DNA of 64,000 nucleotides from Arcanobacterium haemolyticum (lineage in GTDB: Bacteria > Actinomycetota > Actinomycetes > Actinomycetales > Actinomycetaceae): contig JADYUX010000005.1 in NCBI GenBank assembly GCA_021532125.1, positions 1 through 64,000 of the forward strand, in the 5' to 3' direction. The position numbers and the translations under genes are program-made. Position 1 is the stretch's first letter. Each line of letters begins with the position of its first letter. Below are positions 27,330-38,326 of the stretch, piece after piece. Under the pieces are notes generated by a model. The model ran no database searches, was not told the DNA's origin, and worked only from the letters and a program-made list of their open reading frames with translations.

Positions 27330-27619
27330 GGCTCTACGTTAGTTCACTCCTAGGCCCCTGCGCCCAATCTGCACGAGCAAACACGTAAAGTCCGGGTGAG
27401 AACGACGACACTCCACACCACGTCACCCCACCAAAATAGGCCCGCGACCTGGGATTTTAATGAATTGTGACCAAAGAAGTGTCCCTCAAGCGTCAGTGAG
27501 GACTAGAATCTCGTCCGTTGCACCTTTTTGCGATACATCTGCGACGCTCCAGCGTAGTGTGTGCTGTAGAAAAGTGACCAGAAATAGGAACGAGGGAATG
27601 CCTGAAGGGAGGGCCGGCA
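27330..27619. other. Divergent spacer, no gene seen
   Basis: About 290 bases between the leftward SDR gene and the rightward HD-like gene. It must contain both promoters; no repeat, RNA or convincing frame was recognised. Confidence 0.45.
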
Positions 27620-29779
27620 TTGGTCGAAGTACCAGGGTGGCTAGTACCCGCCTACGTGCGTTCCGTCCAAAGCGCCGGGTCGCCACAAAGCAAAGAAGCC
27701 CTGGCCGAAGCCTGCCACAGCCTCATCGAACGCTGGTCTAGCCCCGATCGTGCCTACCACGGCCTCCAACACGTCATCGAACTCCTCACCCGGCTCGAAA
27801 CGCTTCTCCCCGAAACTCACGAGCCCAGCCTCGTTCGGCTCGCCGCCTGGTATCACGGAATCGTCTTCTCCACCGCAGAAGAAGACGCCTACACCAAGAA
27901 GGGCGGCGAAAACATCGGGGCATCGGCAACGATGGCCGAAACACATCTCCTCGAACTCGACGTTGACCAAACCAAAGCGCACCGCGTCGCAGAACTCGTC
28001 CGTGGAATGAAACCCACTGACACCAAGACGACGACCGAAACCGCGCAATTTCAGGCCTTCGATGTCGATGAGCTTGCCCTACGTGATGCCCACCTCGGCA
28101 CTCTCGCCGTCGAACCCCAACGCTATAAGCGCTACCTTGAACTAGTGCGAGAGGAATACGCGCATATTCCGCGCTTGGCCTTCCTCACGACGAGGCGCGA
28201 CATCGTCTCACGCCTCCTCGCACGCCGCCAACTCTTCGTCACCCCACTCGCACGCCAATGGGATGCCCGAGCACGCGAAAACCTTGAAGCAGAGCTCGAA
28301 CGTCTCGGCCGAATGATTGCCGAATACGAGGCGAGTGCCGCTCAGACCAACTCAGAACGCGCCGCCTTCGCTGGTGCTGCAGGCGACGCCGCGGGTGTGA
28401 ACACCGCACCCGAAAACACGGGGACAGCTCGCACGCACGCACCCATTCTCGGAGCGGATGGCGCACACAACAGCGACGCTGACAGTGGTGCTCCTCAACC
28501 CGTTTCACATGGTTCGTCGGACGAACCTCTGGACACCACTTCGCAGCCTGCCGCAGAACGCGAGGCCGCGAGCGACACTATGAGCACAGGTGCTGCGTCT
28601 CATCCAGTCGCTGGCCCGGCAGTTGCCAGCGGCTCACTGTCCGAGGCCGACACGACAGCTCGTTCCGCCGCTCCGCAGGACATTCACGCGCCGCTTAATC
28701 CCGCGCGCGCACACACATCGTCGAGCGCCTCAGCGCACTCACCCGCTGAGCCCACCGACATCACCGCAGCCCTCCTTGCCGCCTCCGCTGAAGCCGACGA
28801 AGCCGAGAGGCTCCAGGCAGAAAAAGAAGCCGAAGCCGAGGCCAAGCGCCAGCTAGAAGTGGCATGCTACGCGGCATTCAAAGAGAAAGACACGCTCTCC
28901 AGCATGGAAGCATGTCACGAACTCGTCGACCCCGGCCTCCCCGAACGCGAAGCCACGACAGCCGAAGAACGCAAGAAGCGGCGACGTGAAGAAGTGGCTG
29001 CCGAGCTTCGTCGTCGGATTGAAGAACGGCACCGCGCCGCGTGCGCCGCAAAAGAAGCCCGCGACGCCGCACAGACCAACGCCCCTCTCGGCACCGACCA
29101 GGGCGACGCCGCTGCGGCGCCGACTCCCCCGCCACCCGCTCATGAGGCCGACACCGCGGGGCGCATCGACTCAACCAGTCAGGACGCACCGAGCAGCACA
29201 AAGCCCCAGGGCGACGCACCGCTCCCCTTCGTCGCCTCAGTACCCGGATTCCCGTCGAAGGAACAGGTGGAGTTCTTCTCACAATTCGGTTCCGCCGACG
29301 AAGCATACGTACCTTCCGATTCGTGGCCCGCATCCGAGGGAACACCGGATTGGGCCGAAGCTCTCCCGGGCACACGTGCGTATTCGGGTGCGAGCGCGCA
29401 GTCTGCACCGACTCCAGCAAGTGCCGGTGATTCCATAAACGACCATGCTCCGCACGGCGACGAAGTGACGCCAGCTGGAATCATGGCGCCAGCCCCGCCT
29501 GACGTTTCAACAACCACAGATATTCCGGTCGTACGCGTGGACGAGCACGATTCAACCGCAGATTCTGCCACAGCGACTGCCACCTCGCCCTCCACAGGTA
29601 TGCCACCATCGGAGCCGGTTGCGCCCGCGCAAGCTGCTGCACATGGCAAGGCGGCCCGCCCGACTCGTGACCAGGACGCGCCGCCACCGCACCTCACTCG
29701 CGACCCTGAGGAAGATGCTGAACCAAGCGTCCTTTCTGACACGCCTGTACACGGCATGGAGCGCGAACCAGAAATATAG
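27620..29779 (+). CDS. HD-superfamily-like protein with long charged, coiled-coil C-terminus
   Basis: 719 residues, TTG start with GGGAGGG upstream. Residues 1-225 match the predicted metal-dependent HD phosphohydrolase family (COG4339 type): RAYHGLQHVIELL (H46, H50), LAAWYHGIVFSTAEEDAYT, and DAHLGTLAVEPQRYKRYLELVREEYAHIP. The HD dyad reads H78-Gly79 (YHG instead of FHD), so a metal ligand is missing. About 490 more residues follow: Ser/Thr/Ala-rich disorder, a highly charged probable coiled coil (about 395-495, EKEAEAEAKRQ and EERKKRRREEVAAELRRRIEE), then an acidic Pro-rich tail. Homologues are normally about 200 residues, so this is a fusion or elongated form. Role unknown. Confidence 0.78.
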   Translation: MVEVPGWLVPAYVRSVQSAGSPQSKEALAEACHSLIERWSSPDRAYHGLQHVIELLTRLETLLPETHEPSLVRLAAWYHGIVFSTAEEDAYTKKGGENIGASATMAETHLLELDVDQTKAHRVAELVRGMKPTDTKTTTETAQFQAFDVDELALRDAHLGTLAVEPQRYKRYLELVREEYAHIPRLAFLTTRRDIVSRLLARRQLFVTPLARQWDARARENLEAELERLGRMIAEYEASAAQTNSERAAFAGAAGDAAGVNTAPENTGTARTHAPILGADGAHNSDADSGAPQPVSHGSSDEPLDTTSQPAAEREAASDTMSTGAASHPVAGPAVASGSLSEADTTARSAAPQDIHAPLNPARAHTSSSASAHSPAEPTDITAALLAASAEADEAERLQAEKEAEAEAKRQLEVACYAAFKEKDTLSSMEACHELVDPGLPEREATTAEERKKRRREEVAAELRRRIEERHRAACAAKEARDAAQTNAPLGTDQGDAAAAPTPPPPAHEADTAGRIDSTSQDAPSSTKPQGDAPLPFVASVPGFPSKEQVEFFSQFGSADEAYVPSDSWPASEGTPDWAEALPGTRAYSGASAQSAPTPASAGDSINDHAPHGDEVTPAGIMAPAPPDVSTTTDIPVVRVDEHDSTADSATATATSPSTGMPPSEPVAPAQAAAHGKAARPTRDQDAPPPHLTRDPEEDAEPSVLSDTPVHGMEREPEI

Positions 29780-29788
29780 AGCTACCCG

Positions 29789-29810
29789 CCCCAACCAATG
29801 AGGGTTGGGG
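29789..29810 (+). terminator. Terminator after the HD-like gene
   Basis: CCCCAACC (29789-29796), loop AATGAG, GGTTGGGG (29803-29810), just after the stop at 29779. Confidence 0.7.
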
Positions 29811-29963
29811 GGTGGTTAGTTGCGCTACCTAAAGCTGGCAGCGACGCGGCATTGCGCCTGCTTAGTGTTGCGACATTTGCTTAGTGTCGATCGATGTTGA
29901 GGTTCGGTACCCAGCCATAGCCAACAGCCGTTGATGGCTCGTAGCCGTTGGAGTGTGTACACA

Positions 29964-30002
29964 AAGGTGGGTGCCCCGCAGATTCTGCGGGGCACCCACC
30001 TT
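29964..30002 (-). terminator. Terminator of groEL
   Basis: Perfect 17-bp inverted repeat (29964-29980 with 29986-30002), loop GATTC, 49 bases downstream of the groEL stop on the minus strand. Confidence 0.85.
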
Positions 30003-30050
30003 GAGACGCAGGCCAGAATCTTAGCTGCCCTGCAATTCTCTACGGCTAGA

Positions 30051-31808
<1,758 letters not shown>

Positions 31809-31816
31809 CTAGAATT

Positions 31817-31843
31817 TTGGCACTCTCACCAGTCGAGTGCAAG
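31817..31843 (-). promoter_or_regulatory. CIRCE element 2 (HrcA operator)
   Basis: Arms TTGGCACTC (31817-31825) and GAGTGCAAG (31835-31843) with a 9-base spacer. Read on the minus strand, a TTGCAC ... CAAAAT pair at 17-base spacing lies over this element, so it probably overlaps the groEL promoter. A further half-site GGGCACTC starts at 31847. Confidence 0.88.
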
Positions 31844-31932
31844 ATTGGGCACTCTCCTTCCCACGATGTTCACTTGCGGCGCAGATATGGAATACTCAAA
31901 GTCTTTTCGGCGCCGCATTCGCCGCAACGCAA

Positions 31933-31959
31933 TGGACGGCACCTCATCGGTGCCGTCCA
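31933..31959 (-). terminator. Terminator of the LytR_C gene at 31986
   Basis: TGGACGGCACC (31933-31943), loop TCATC, GGTGCCGTCCA (31949-31959); a plus-strand T-run follows (TTTTCTT), so it may act both ways. Confidence 0.8.
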
Positions 31960-31985
31960 CATGTTTTCTTCCAGCTTTCGCCTTC

Positions 31986-32603
31986 TTATAGGTCCCCTGC
32001 GAGGACGACGACGATCTGATCGCCTCCGGTAGCGTTAGCGTTGAGAACAAAATTGTTGGCTGAGATACCGAGCGTCTGAGCGATCTCGGCGACTGTGGCT
32101 TCATCCGCTTCAGCGGGGTAGTAAATCTGGCTGGCTGCCGGGCGTGAATACTGGTAATTACCAATTGTGACGTTGGTAAATCCTGCCTTTTCCAGCACAG
32201 CCTGTTGAGTAGCTGCGAGGCCTGTGACACCTGATGCGTTGAGTACGAGCACACTCTTCGTGTGATCTGCTGCAGGTGCGGGTGTGGCCTCCACAGTTGG
32301 TTCCGGTTCAACCGTTGGCTCAGCGGTTGGAGACTCACTGGGCTCGACCGTTGGCTCAGCGCTTGCGCTCTCCGAGGTTGTCGCTTCGGCAGATGCGCTC
32401 GCAACCGGCTTTGCCGAATTGTCAAAGGTGGGCACACCGAGAAAATGGATGTACGCCCATCCGAGAGTGGGGGCGACGACGATGATCGCAACCAGTGCGA
32501 TCCACCATTTTGCGTTGGACTTCGCCCTCCTGTGCGTGCCACGAACTGTGCGTTCCTTGGCTAGGAGGTCAAATTCGTCCTCAGGATACTTATTCTCTGC
32601 CAC
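31986..32603 (-). CDS. LytR C-terminal-domain membrane protein
   Basis: 205 residues, GTG start. Cytoplasmic basic head (1-32), one transmembrane helix (about 34-53, WIALVAIIVVAPTLGWAYI), a Glu/Pro/Thr repeat spacer with several EPTVE-like units (about 75-110), then a LytR_C domain (115-205) beginning SVLVLNASGVTGLAATQQAVLEKAGF. Family role: extracytoplasmic, associated with wall-polymer ligases, without its own catalytic LCP domain. Upstream on the same strand is DUF3263. A second LytR_C protein is at 61924. Confidence 0.88.
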   Translation of the reverse strand: MAENKYPEDEFDLLAKERTVRGTHRRAKSNAKWWIALVAIIVVAPTLGWAYIHFLGVPTFDNSAKPVASASAEATTSESASAEPTVEPSESPTAEPTVEPEPTVEATPAPAADHTKSVLVLNASGVTGLAATQQAVLEKAGFTNVTIGNYQYSRPAASQIYYPAEADEATVAEIAQTLGISANNFVLNANATGGDQIVVVLAGDL

Positions 32604-32607
32604 GGCG

Positions 32608-32943
32608 CTAGCCTACCGTGTTCCCTCTTGCGGCGGAACGATCGGCGCGCATATCACGGCCGTGACGTTCGCGTGCACGCCTGTCACGAAGGCGCCTCAT
32701 GCGCCGCACAAGCTCTGGGCGATCAAGTTCTGCGAGCGGATTCTCAAGGAGCTGGCTCAGCACAATGTAGTAGCGGGATTCACTCATCCCAAGCTCATGA
32801 ATCGCCCGAGACTTCTTCCCCGACCGAGGAACCCACGATTCTTCAAGGTCGAGAATCGCACGCTGTTCATCTGTGAGTGCACGCCCGTCATCCTGGCCGT
32901 TTGTTCGCACGTTGCGAGCCTCTCCTTCGTCGTTCTTCATCAT
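32608..32943 (-). CDS. DUF3263-domain protein
   Basis: 111 residues from 32943, chosen for the upstream GAGGAGGAACCG site (two adjacent ATGs). The DUF3263 core is DEQRAILDLEESWVPRSGKKSRAIHELGMSESRYYIVLSQLLENPLAELDRPELVRRMRRLRDRR, a helix-turn-helix-like fold with a basic tail, suggesting nucleic-acid binding. Actinobacteria-specific and of unknown function. It ends 4 bases before the LytR_C gene starts, so they form one unit; the pairing is widely conserved. Confidence 0.85.
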   Translation of the reverse strand: MMKNDEGEARNVRTNGQDDGRALTDEQRAILDLEESWVPRSGKKSRAIHELGMSESRYYIVLSQLLENPLAELDRPELVRRMRRLRDRRARERHGRDMRADRSAARGNTVG

Positions 32944-33095
32944 CGGTTCCTCCTCTCGACTCCTCACCTTAGCCCGCATACGGATCGGCATTTCGCATCA
33001 TCTTCTCCGCAAAGATCACATTCACCGCCCAGCCGCAGATTGCGCAGGCGCGGAGCGACGAGCATCACGCTCGGGAGCCGCGTACCCTTGCCTAT

Positions 33096-33770
33096 ATGCA
33101 GCCACTTTCCGACATCATCGATCCTGGTTGGGCACGTGCCCTCGCGCCTGTCGAAGCAGATATTCACGCCATGGGTGATTTCCTACGGGATGAACTCGCA
33201 GCCGGGCGCAGCTACCTTCCGGCAGGGAAAAACGTGCTGCGCGCCTTCACCTACCCTCTTGATCGCGTCAAAGTCCTTATCGTGGGACAGGACCCTTATC
33301 CGACTCCGGGACATCCCGTGGGTCTGAGCTTTTCTGTGGATCCGGCGGTGCGTCCCATTCCCCGCTCACTCACCAATATCTATCAAGAATTACACGACGA
33401 TCTTGGCCTACCGCGGCCCCAAAGTGGGGATCTTACGCCGTGGTGCGAGCAAGGTGTCATGCTTCTCAACAGGGTCCTTACCGTCGCGCCCGGATCGCCT
33501 GCGTCTCATCGCGGTAAGGGCTGGGAGAAGATCACTGACCACGCAATCCGTGCTCTTGCCTCACGCGGATTGCCTCTTGTAGCAATCTTGTGGGGGCGCC
33601 CTGCTCAAGAACTTCGTCCGCTTCTTGGCGATGTGCCGGTCGTGATGTCACCTCACCCGTCGCCTCTCTCGGCTTCGCGGGGTTTCTTCGGTTCCCGCCC
33701 CTTCTCTCGCGCCAATGCCCTTCTTGCCCAACAGGGGGCCGAGCCTCTTGATTGGTCGCTACCTGCGTAG
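33096..33770 (+). CDS. ung: Uracil-DNA glycosylase (family 1)
   Basis: 224 residues. Removes uracil from DNA in base-excision repair. Active-site motif [18 protein letters not shown] with catalytic Asp66, ligand-binding LNRVLTV, and the C-terminal [21 protein letters not shown] motif with the catalytic His and DNA-intercalating loop. Normal length. It reads rightward from a short divergent spacer shared with DUF3263. Confidence 0.96.
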   Translation: MQPLSDIIDPGWARALAPVEADIHAMGDFLRDELAAGRSYLPAGKNVLRAFTYPLDRVKVLIVGQDPYPTPGHPVGLSFSVDPAVRPIPRSLTNIYQELHDDLGLPRPQSGDLTPWCEQGVMLLNRVLTVAPGSPASHRGKGWEKITDHAIRALASRGLPLVAILWGRPAQELRPLLGDVPVVMSPHPSPLSASRGFFGSRPFSRANALLAQQGAEPLDWSLPA

Positions 33771-33970
33771 GCACCTACTGAGTGCGTAAGTCCGCTCGAG
33801 GCATGGGAGCAGGCCAAGTTGAAGTATGGGAGCGGTCCGACGAGGTGCTTCAGCTGCACCCCTTCTCAGGAAAAGTCCTGCGGACTCCACGTGGCTTCCA
33901 GGACTTCGGCCCAACGAATGTACGTTGCGTGGCCGATAGGATCGCTGTATTGGTGATAGGGACATCCCAT
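33771..33970. other. Intergenic stretch without a supportable gene
   Basis: A frame of 86 codons starts at 33782 (+) but has no recognisable domain, no good ribosome site, and runs through the TetR terminator, so it is not called. Confidence 0.4.
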
Positions 33971-34004
33971 GAAGGGTCTTGGGCGCTTGTGCTCAAGACC
34001 CTTC
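33971..34004 (-). terminator. Terminator of the TetR gene
   Basis: GAAGGGTCTTG (33971-33981) pairs with CAAGACCCTTC (33994-34004); the inner GGC/GCT extends the stem around loop GCTTGT. Confidence 0.8.
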
Positions 34005-34005
34005 G

Positions 34006-34602
34006 TTATGCGGGCCGCTTCTGCTCTGGTAAGACCTGCTGATTGCACGAGGTGAGGGCACGCATCATGTTCCCTCGTAAGACCATGTCGATTTGGGCGA
34101 CGAGTTCGTTGGGGTCGCCTTCCATGTCTGTCGCCAGCCAGTAGAGGACGTGGGCGAGGATGCTCAGCGCAAAGTGCCGGATGATGAATGTGCGGTCTTT
34201 ATCGGAAATCACGAGGGACGATTCGTCGATAATCTCGTCGACGATAAGGGTCATCATGCGGTTGAAGGTGTGGAAGAAGAAGTTGTCGCGTTCGGTCGTC
34301 GTCAGCGACTTCGTCACAGCATATAGCTGCTGTTTATGATCCGCCATGTAGGTGAAGACTTCGAGGAGGCCTTGCTGCCAGGTCGCGAAGTGGGCGTGCT
34401 GCATGATTGCGCCGGACATGTCGGTGGTGAAGACCGAGTAGGCAAGGTCGTAGACATCGGAGAAGTGATAGTAGAAGGCTTGGCGGGTGATGCCTGCTTC
34501 GGCGGCGATTCCCGACACTGTGATGCGCGATAGTGGCATCTCACGGAGTTGGCGCTTGAGAATTTCTCCTAGCAGCGTTCGGGTTGCCTGCGAGGTCGCC
34601 AT
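34006..34602 (-). CDS. TetR/AcrR-family regulator (DhaS-like C-terminal domain)
   Basis: 198 residues, AGGAGAA 7 bases before ATG. N-terminal helix-turn-helix (about 10-55) with ISRITV-like LSRITVSGIAAEAGITRQAFYYHFSDVYDLAYSVF. The C-terminal ligand/dimer domain resembles the TetR_C_8 group found in dihydroxyacetone-kinase regulators and in many Firmicutes/actinobacterial TetR proteins of unknown ligand. No dha genes are nearby, so the target is not deducible; autoregulation is suggested by the palindrome at 34630-34646. Confidence 0.88.
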   Translation of the reverse strand: MATSQATRTLLGEILKRQLREMPLSRITVSGIAAEAGITRQAFYYHFSDVYDLAYSVFTTDMSGAIMQHAHFATWQQGLLEVFTYMADHKQQLYAVTKSLTTTERDNFFFHTFNRMMTLIVDEIIDESSLVISDKDRTFIIRHFALSILAHVLYWLATDMEGDPNELVAQIDMVLRGNMMRALTSCNQQVLPEQKRPA

Positions 34603-34958
34603 GCTTGTTTCTCCTGCCTTTCACTCGCACCGATCCGTGGGATCGGCAAGCATGCACTACTCCTTAAACTCCTGGCTCCGTTACGCCGGCGCGCAACACG
34701 TCCAGAATGGTTCACGCAACAACTGTACGACTACTTGGGCAGGTCGTGATTCACGTATCAATCCGACGAAGCCCCCGAAACAGCCGCATATCCCGTGGTT
34801 ATTGGGCTGCACAGCATGGTAGACCCCCGCGATTCCGGCGTGTGGGTGTTGAAAACCATATTTCTCCGCGCGCCGTCTTAAGACACCTGGTACAGGCCGG
34901 CTGCCCCGGCGACACTGTGGTTCACTCAGCAAGCCCGAAACCGAGAGCGACGCAGCCG
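34603..34958. other. Intergenic region without a supportable gene
   Basis: About 356 bases upstream of the TetR gene and downstream of csoR. Frames of 108-123 codons on both strands show no domain and unnatural composition, so none is called. The only structure seen is the palindrome at 34630-34646. Confidence 0.5.
34630..34646. promoter_or_regulatory. Palindrome upstream of the TetR gene (candidate autoregulatory operator)
   Basis: CCGATCC-GTG-GGATCGG, perfect 7-bp arms, 28 bases upstream of the TetR start codon. Position and size fit a TetR operator; this is an inference. Confidence 0.5.
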
Positions 34959-35585
34959 TCAGGACCGTACGAGACGAGCTATGGCGTCGGTGGCTTCCTT
35001 GAGCTTGATTGCAGCGTCGTCGCCGCCGAGTGAGGCCGCATCGAGCACACAATGCTTGAGATGGTCGTCCATGAGGCCAATGGCCACACCTTGAAGTGCG
35101 CGGGTGAGGGCACTGATTTGGGTGAGAATGTCGATGCAGTACTTATCCTCGTCGATCATCCGAGTGATACCTCGCGCTTGCCCCTCAATTCGCTTCATGC
35201 GTTTGAGGTACGCCTGCTTGTCCCCGACGTAACCGTGCTGGTGCGCTCCTTGTTCACTCGGGAGTCCTGCCCCTGCCGCTCGGGCTTGCGCACAGCCGCA
35301 CGTTGACGGCTGAGAGGCTACGACGTTGCCTGGCCCGTGCTCCAGGCTCGCGGCGCGGATGCGTGCGCCTTCGCCCTTGTCGCCCTCGCAATCGCACGAG
35401 TCCACGGACGTGTTGTCATGGTCGTGGCCACAACAGGTATGGTTCGACGATTCCGCAGCCTCCGAGCAACAGGCCCCCGAGCAGCACGCTTCCTCACGGC
35501 CTGCACCGGAGCCGGATGCGAGTGGGAGCACCTTCACGCCGCTCGGTGCAAGTTGCGGCTCCTCAGTGCCATCGACACTGTTCAT
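34959..35585 (-). CDS. csoR: CsoR-family copper-sensing repressor with Cys-rich N-terminal extension
   Basis: 208 residues. The C-terminal 92 residues are a CsoR domain (DKQAYLKRMKRIEGQARGITRMIDEDKYCIDIL ...). The Cu(I) ligands C150, H175 and C179 keep the exact spacing (25 and 4) of the mycobacterial C36-H61-C65 site. The first about 117 residues are an extra segment absent from usual CsoR proteins (about 90-120 residues in total). It holds ten cysteines as C34-C35, C39-C40, C51-C52, C64-x-C66 and C96-x-C98, plus His49, His54 and His56. This resembles metallothionein or metallochaperone sites. The ATG overlaps the stop of the preceding 35-codon ORF (ATGA), supporting the long start; an in-frame GTG at codon 61 is an alternative. 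Last gene of the copper operon, so autoregulated in all likelihood. Confidence 0.88.
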   Translation of the reverse strand: MNSVDGTEEPQLAPSGVKVLPLASGSGAGREEACCSGACCSEAAESSNHTCCGHDHDNTSVDSCDCEGDKGEGARIRAASLEHGPGNVVASQPSTCGCAQARAAGAGLPSEQGAHQHGYVGDKQAYLKRMKRIEGQARGITRMIDEDKYCIDILTQISALTRALQGVAIGLMDDHLKHCVLDAASLGGDDAAIKLKEATDAIARLVRS

Positions 35586-35689
35586 TGCGCTTGTCCTTCC
35601 GATAGCTTCGTCAGTATTTCTGCAGCCATTGCACGTAGTAAGGGCTCGCTGCCGTTATGGGCGACTTCGTCTCCGCATGAGCGGCTCAC
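35582..35689 (-). CDS. 35-codon ORF bridging copA and csoR
   Basis: A GTG start overlaps the copA stop (GTGA) and the TGA stop overlaps the csoR start (ATGA), so it exactly fills the gap between the two genes. The product is 35 residues with one Cys (position 5), His11, and a probable amphipathic helix [19 protein letters not shown]. There is no similarity I can name. It may be a genuine microprotein or just a translational relay that couples csoR to copA. Confidence 0.5.
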   Translation of the reverse strand: MSRSCGDEVAHNGSEPLLRAMAAEILTKLSEGQAQ

Positions 35690-37977
35690 TTGGCACAGCT
35701 CGTGAATCGGCGGAGCCGCAAGCTGTTTCCAACGACGAACACCGAGGAGAATGCCATTGTCGCCCCGGCAAGCATGGGGTTAAGTAGTCCGAATGCAGCG
35801 ATCGGAATTGCCGCTGTGTTGTAAGCGAAGGCCCAGAATAGATTGGTCTTGATCGTGCCGAGAGTTTTCCGAGAAAGACGAATGGCGTCGACTGCCGATC
35901 GAAGATCACCGCGCACGAGGGTGATATCGGCGGCTTCAATTGCAACATCTGTGCCTGTTCCCATGGCCAGCCCGAGGTCGGCACTCGCGAGAGCAGGAGC
36001 GTCATTAATGCCGTCTCCCACCATAGCAACGATCTTCCCTTCCCCTTGGAGGCGCTTAATTTCGGCTACCTTATCTTGGGGAAGAACCTCAGCAATCACC
36101 TGGTCAATCCCAACCTGTGCCGCAATAGTTGCTGCGACCTCGGCATTATCTCCAGTAAGCAGTACCGGGATCAGCCCGATCTTCTTCATAAGAGCGATAG
36201 CTTCGGCGCTCGTCGGTTTCACCGAATCTGCGACGACGAGAATTCCACGAACGGCACCATCCCATTCGGCAATGACAGCCGTTTTCCCTTCACTTTCGGC
36301 AGCAGCCTTCACTTCTGCGAGAGCCTTGGGAAGATCCGTTTCGGCTCGGCCGACGCGCACCTCGTGCCCTCCGACCGCGCCTCGCACGCCCCACCCCGCA
36401 AGGTTCTCGAAATTCTCCGGTTCGATAAGGTCAATGCCCTGATCGCGGGCACCTCGGGCGATTGCCTGTGCGATGGGATGCTCGGAGGCGTTTTCTAGCG
36501 ATCCGGCGATACGCAACAGTTCTTCTCGTGTGGTACCTTCGGCAGCTACCGCCTGAATGAGCGACATCTTGCCGGTTGTCACTGTTCCGGTTTTATCGAG
36601 CACCACAGTATCGACGCGTCGGGTAGATTCGAGAATCTCGGGGCCTTTGATGAGAATGCCGAGCTGCGCTCCTCGTCCAGTTCCCACGAGGAGGGCAGTG
36701 GGGGTAGCGAGGCCGAGTGCGCACGGGCAGGCGATGACGAGCACTGCGACGGCAGCCGTGAACGCATCCGTTGCCGAGTGGCCAGTGAGAAGCCAGGCAG
36801 CAAGCGTGAGAGCCGCAATAGCGATGACGACAGGCACGAAGATTCCCGAGATGCGGTCGGCAAGGCGCTGAACCTCAGCTTTACCTGTTTGAGCATCCTC
36901 AACCATCTGTGCCATGTGCGCGAGCTGGGTTTGCGCCCCCACGCGTGTAGCTTGCACAACAAGGCGACCACTGACGTTGACAGTGGCTCCAACGACCTCG
37001 TCGCCGGGCACAACTTCGGCGGGTACGGATTCTCCCGTCAGCATGGAGACGTCTACCGCAGATGCCCCAGCAACAACGCGCCCATCCGTTGCGATCTTTT
37101 CTCCGGGACGCACGACGAATTCGTCGCCAACCGTGAGCTCCTCAATGGGGATGCGGCGTTCTTTTCCGTCGCGAAGAACGACGACATCTTTCGCCCCGAG
37201 CTCAAGCAGGGCTCGCAGGGCCGCCCCAGCTTGACGCTTGGACTTCTTCTCGAAGTAACGCCCCGCGAGGATGAAGAGAGTTACCCCTGAAGCGACTTCC
37301 AGATAGATGTTCGACGCCCCATCCGAATGTGCGAGTGAAAAATCGAAGCCGTGCTTCATTCCCGGCATGCCAGCATCACCGAGGAAGAGGGCGTAGAGCG
37401 ACCACAGATAGGCCGAGATGGTACCCATCGAGATGAGCGTGTCCATCGTGGCGGCACCGTGCTTGAGATTCGTCCACGCCGCTTTATGGAATGGCCACGC
37501 TGCCCACACGATCACCGGCGAAGCCAATGTGAGCGACGCCCACTGCCAGTAGCGGAACTGGAATGCGGGAATCATCGCCATGAGGATAACGGGGATGGAC
37601 AGGACTGCTGCGCCGATCAGGCGTTGGCGAAGTTTCTCCAATTCCTCATCGTGACGGTCGGGTACGCTTTCGGACTCGTCGACTGGGGGAAGCGGAAGTT
37701 GGGCGGTGTATCCGGCATTTTCGACCGTTTCGATAAGGCGTTCGGGGTCGTATCCAGACGGCGCGACCACATGTGCCTTTTCGGTGGCGAAATTGACGGA
37801 GGCGGAAATCCCCTCAAGCTTGTTAAGTTTCCGCTCGATTCGGTTTGCGCAGGAGGCACACGTCATGCCGCCAACATCGAGTTCAATCACCTCTCCGCTC
37901 GCTGAAGCAGATATGGTCTGACTCTCGGATTTCCCGCCAACGCTCTGTGTATTCGCCACATTCCCCACTTCCCTCAT
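35686..37977 (-). CDS. copA: Copper-translocating P1B-type ATPase
   Basis: 763 residues. One N-terminal heavy-metal domain (GMTCASC, C40/C43), eight membrane helices, TGESVPAEV in the actuator domain, the transmembrane CPC motif in [15 protein letters not shown], phosphorylation site [14 protein letters not shown], and [18 protein letters not shown]. Exports Cu(I) from the cytoplasm at the expense of ATP. The stop overlaps the micro-ORF, which overlaps csoR; copZ lies 92 bases upstream. Expression should be copper-induced through the CsoR boxes ahead of copZ. Confidence 0.96.
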   Translation of the reverse strand: MREVGNVANTQSVGGKSESQTISASASGEVIELDVGGMTCASCANRIERKLNKLEGISASVNFATEKAHVVAPSGYDPERLIETVENAGYTAQLPLPPVDESESVPDRHDEELEKLRQRLIGAAVLSIPVILMAMIPAFQFRYWQWASLTLASPVIVWAAWPFHKAAWTNLKHGAATMDTLISMGTISAYLWSLYALFLGDAGMPGMKHGFDFSLAHSDGASNIYLEVASGVTLFILAGRYFEKKSKRQAGAALRALLELGAKDVVVLRDGKERRIPIEELTVGDEFVVRPGEKIATDGRVVAGASAVDVSMLTGESVPAEVVPGDEVVGATVNVSGRLVVQATRVGAQTQLAHMAQMVEDAQTGKAEVQRLADRISGIFVPVVIAIAALTLAAWLLTGHSATDAFTAAVAVLVIACPCALGLATPTALLVGTGRGAQLGILIKGPEILESTRRVDTVVLDKTGTVTTGKMSLIQAVAAEGTTREELLRIAGSLENASEHPIAQAIARGARDQGIDLIEPENFENLAGWGVRGAVGGHEVRVGRAETDLPKALAEVKAAAESEGKTAVIAEWDGAVRGILVVADSVKPTSAEAIALMKKIGLIPVLLTGDNAEVAATIAAQVGIDQVIAEVLPQDKVAEIKRLQGEGKIVAMVGDGINDAPALASADLGLAMGTGTDVAIEAADITLVRGDLRSAVDAIRLSRKTLGTIKTNLFWAFAYNTAAIPIAAFGLLNPMLAGATMAFSSVFVVGNSLRLRRFTSCAK

Positions 37978-38069
37978 ACGCTTGCCACCTTTAACTTCGT
38001 CCTTGTGGGATTCTGCCGGTTGGCTGCGACAAAATATCGACTATGTTCCGCGTTCTAGGCGCCTCGTCG

Positions 38070-38279
38070 TCAGGCGCGAACGGCGTTGTAACCTGCTTCT
38101 TCAACGGCCGCGATCACAGCACTGTCGTCGATTGATGCCGACGAGGTGACGACAAGCTTGCCTGTCTGTGCACTGACATCCACCTTCTCAACCCCTGCGA
38201 TCTCTCCGACTTCCTCTTGGACGGACATCTCGCAGTGGTGGCATGTCATGCCTGTTACCGAGTATTCACGCGTTTCCAT
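38070..38279 (-). CDS. copZ: Copper chaperone CopZ
   Basis: 69 residues, AAGGAGGAA before the ATG. A single HMA fold with the GMTCHHCEMSVQEEV metal site (CxxC, with two histidines between the cysteines), then GVEKVDVSAQTGKLVV and AVEEAGYNA. It binds Cu(I) in the cytosol and hands it to CopA (and possibly to CsoR). First gene after the paired CsoR operators. Confidence 0.95.
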   Translation of the reverse strand: METREYSVTGMTCHHCEMSVQEEVGEIAGVEKVDVSAQTGKLVVTSSASIDDSAVIAAVEEAGYNAVRA

Positions 38280-38293
38280 ATTTCCTCCTTCAT

Positions 38294-38310
38294 ATACCCC
38301 AGTGGGGTAT
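38294..38310. promoter_or_regulatory. CsoR-type operator 1
   Basis: ATACCCC-AGT-GGGGTAT, perfect 7-bp arms, 15 bases upstream of the copZ start codon, i.e. in the leader/initiation region. C/G-tract with flanking TA is the typical CsoR recognition pattern. Confidence 0.85.
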
Positions 38311-38326
38311 CCTAACGGTCATAATA

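Noticed and set aside
33782-34042. 86-codon plus-strand frame after ung
   Set aside because: Runs through the TetR terminator and into the tetR 3' end; no domain or start signal.
34681-35052. Possible 123-codon gene on the minus strand (and 108 codons on the plus strand) between csoR and tetR
   Set aside because: No domain, no ribosome site, composition unlike neighbours, and overlap with csoR; most likely chance frames.
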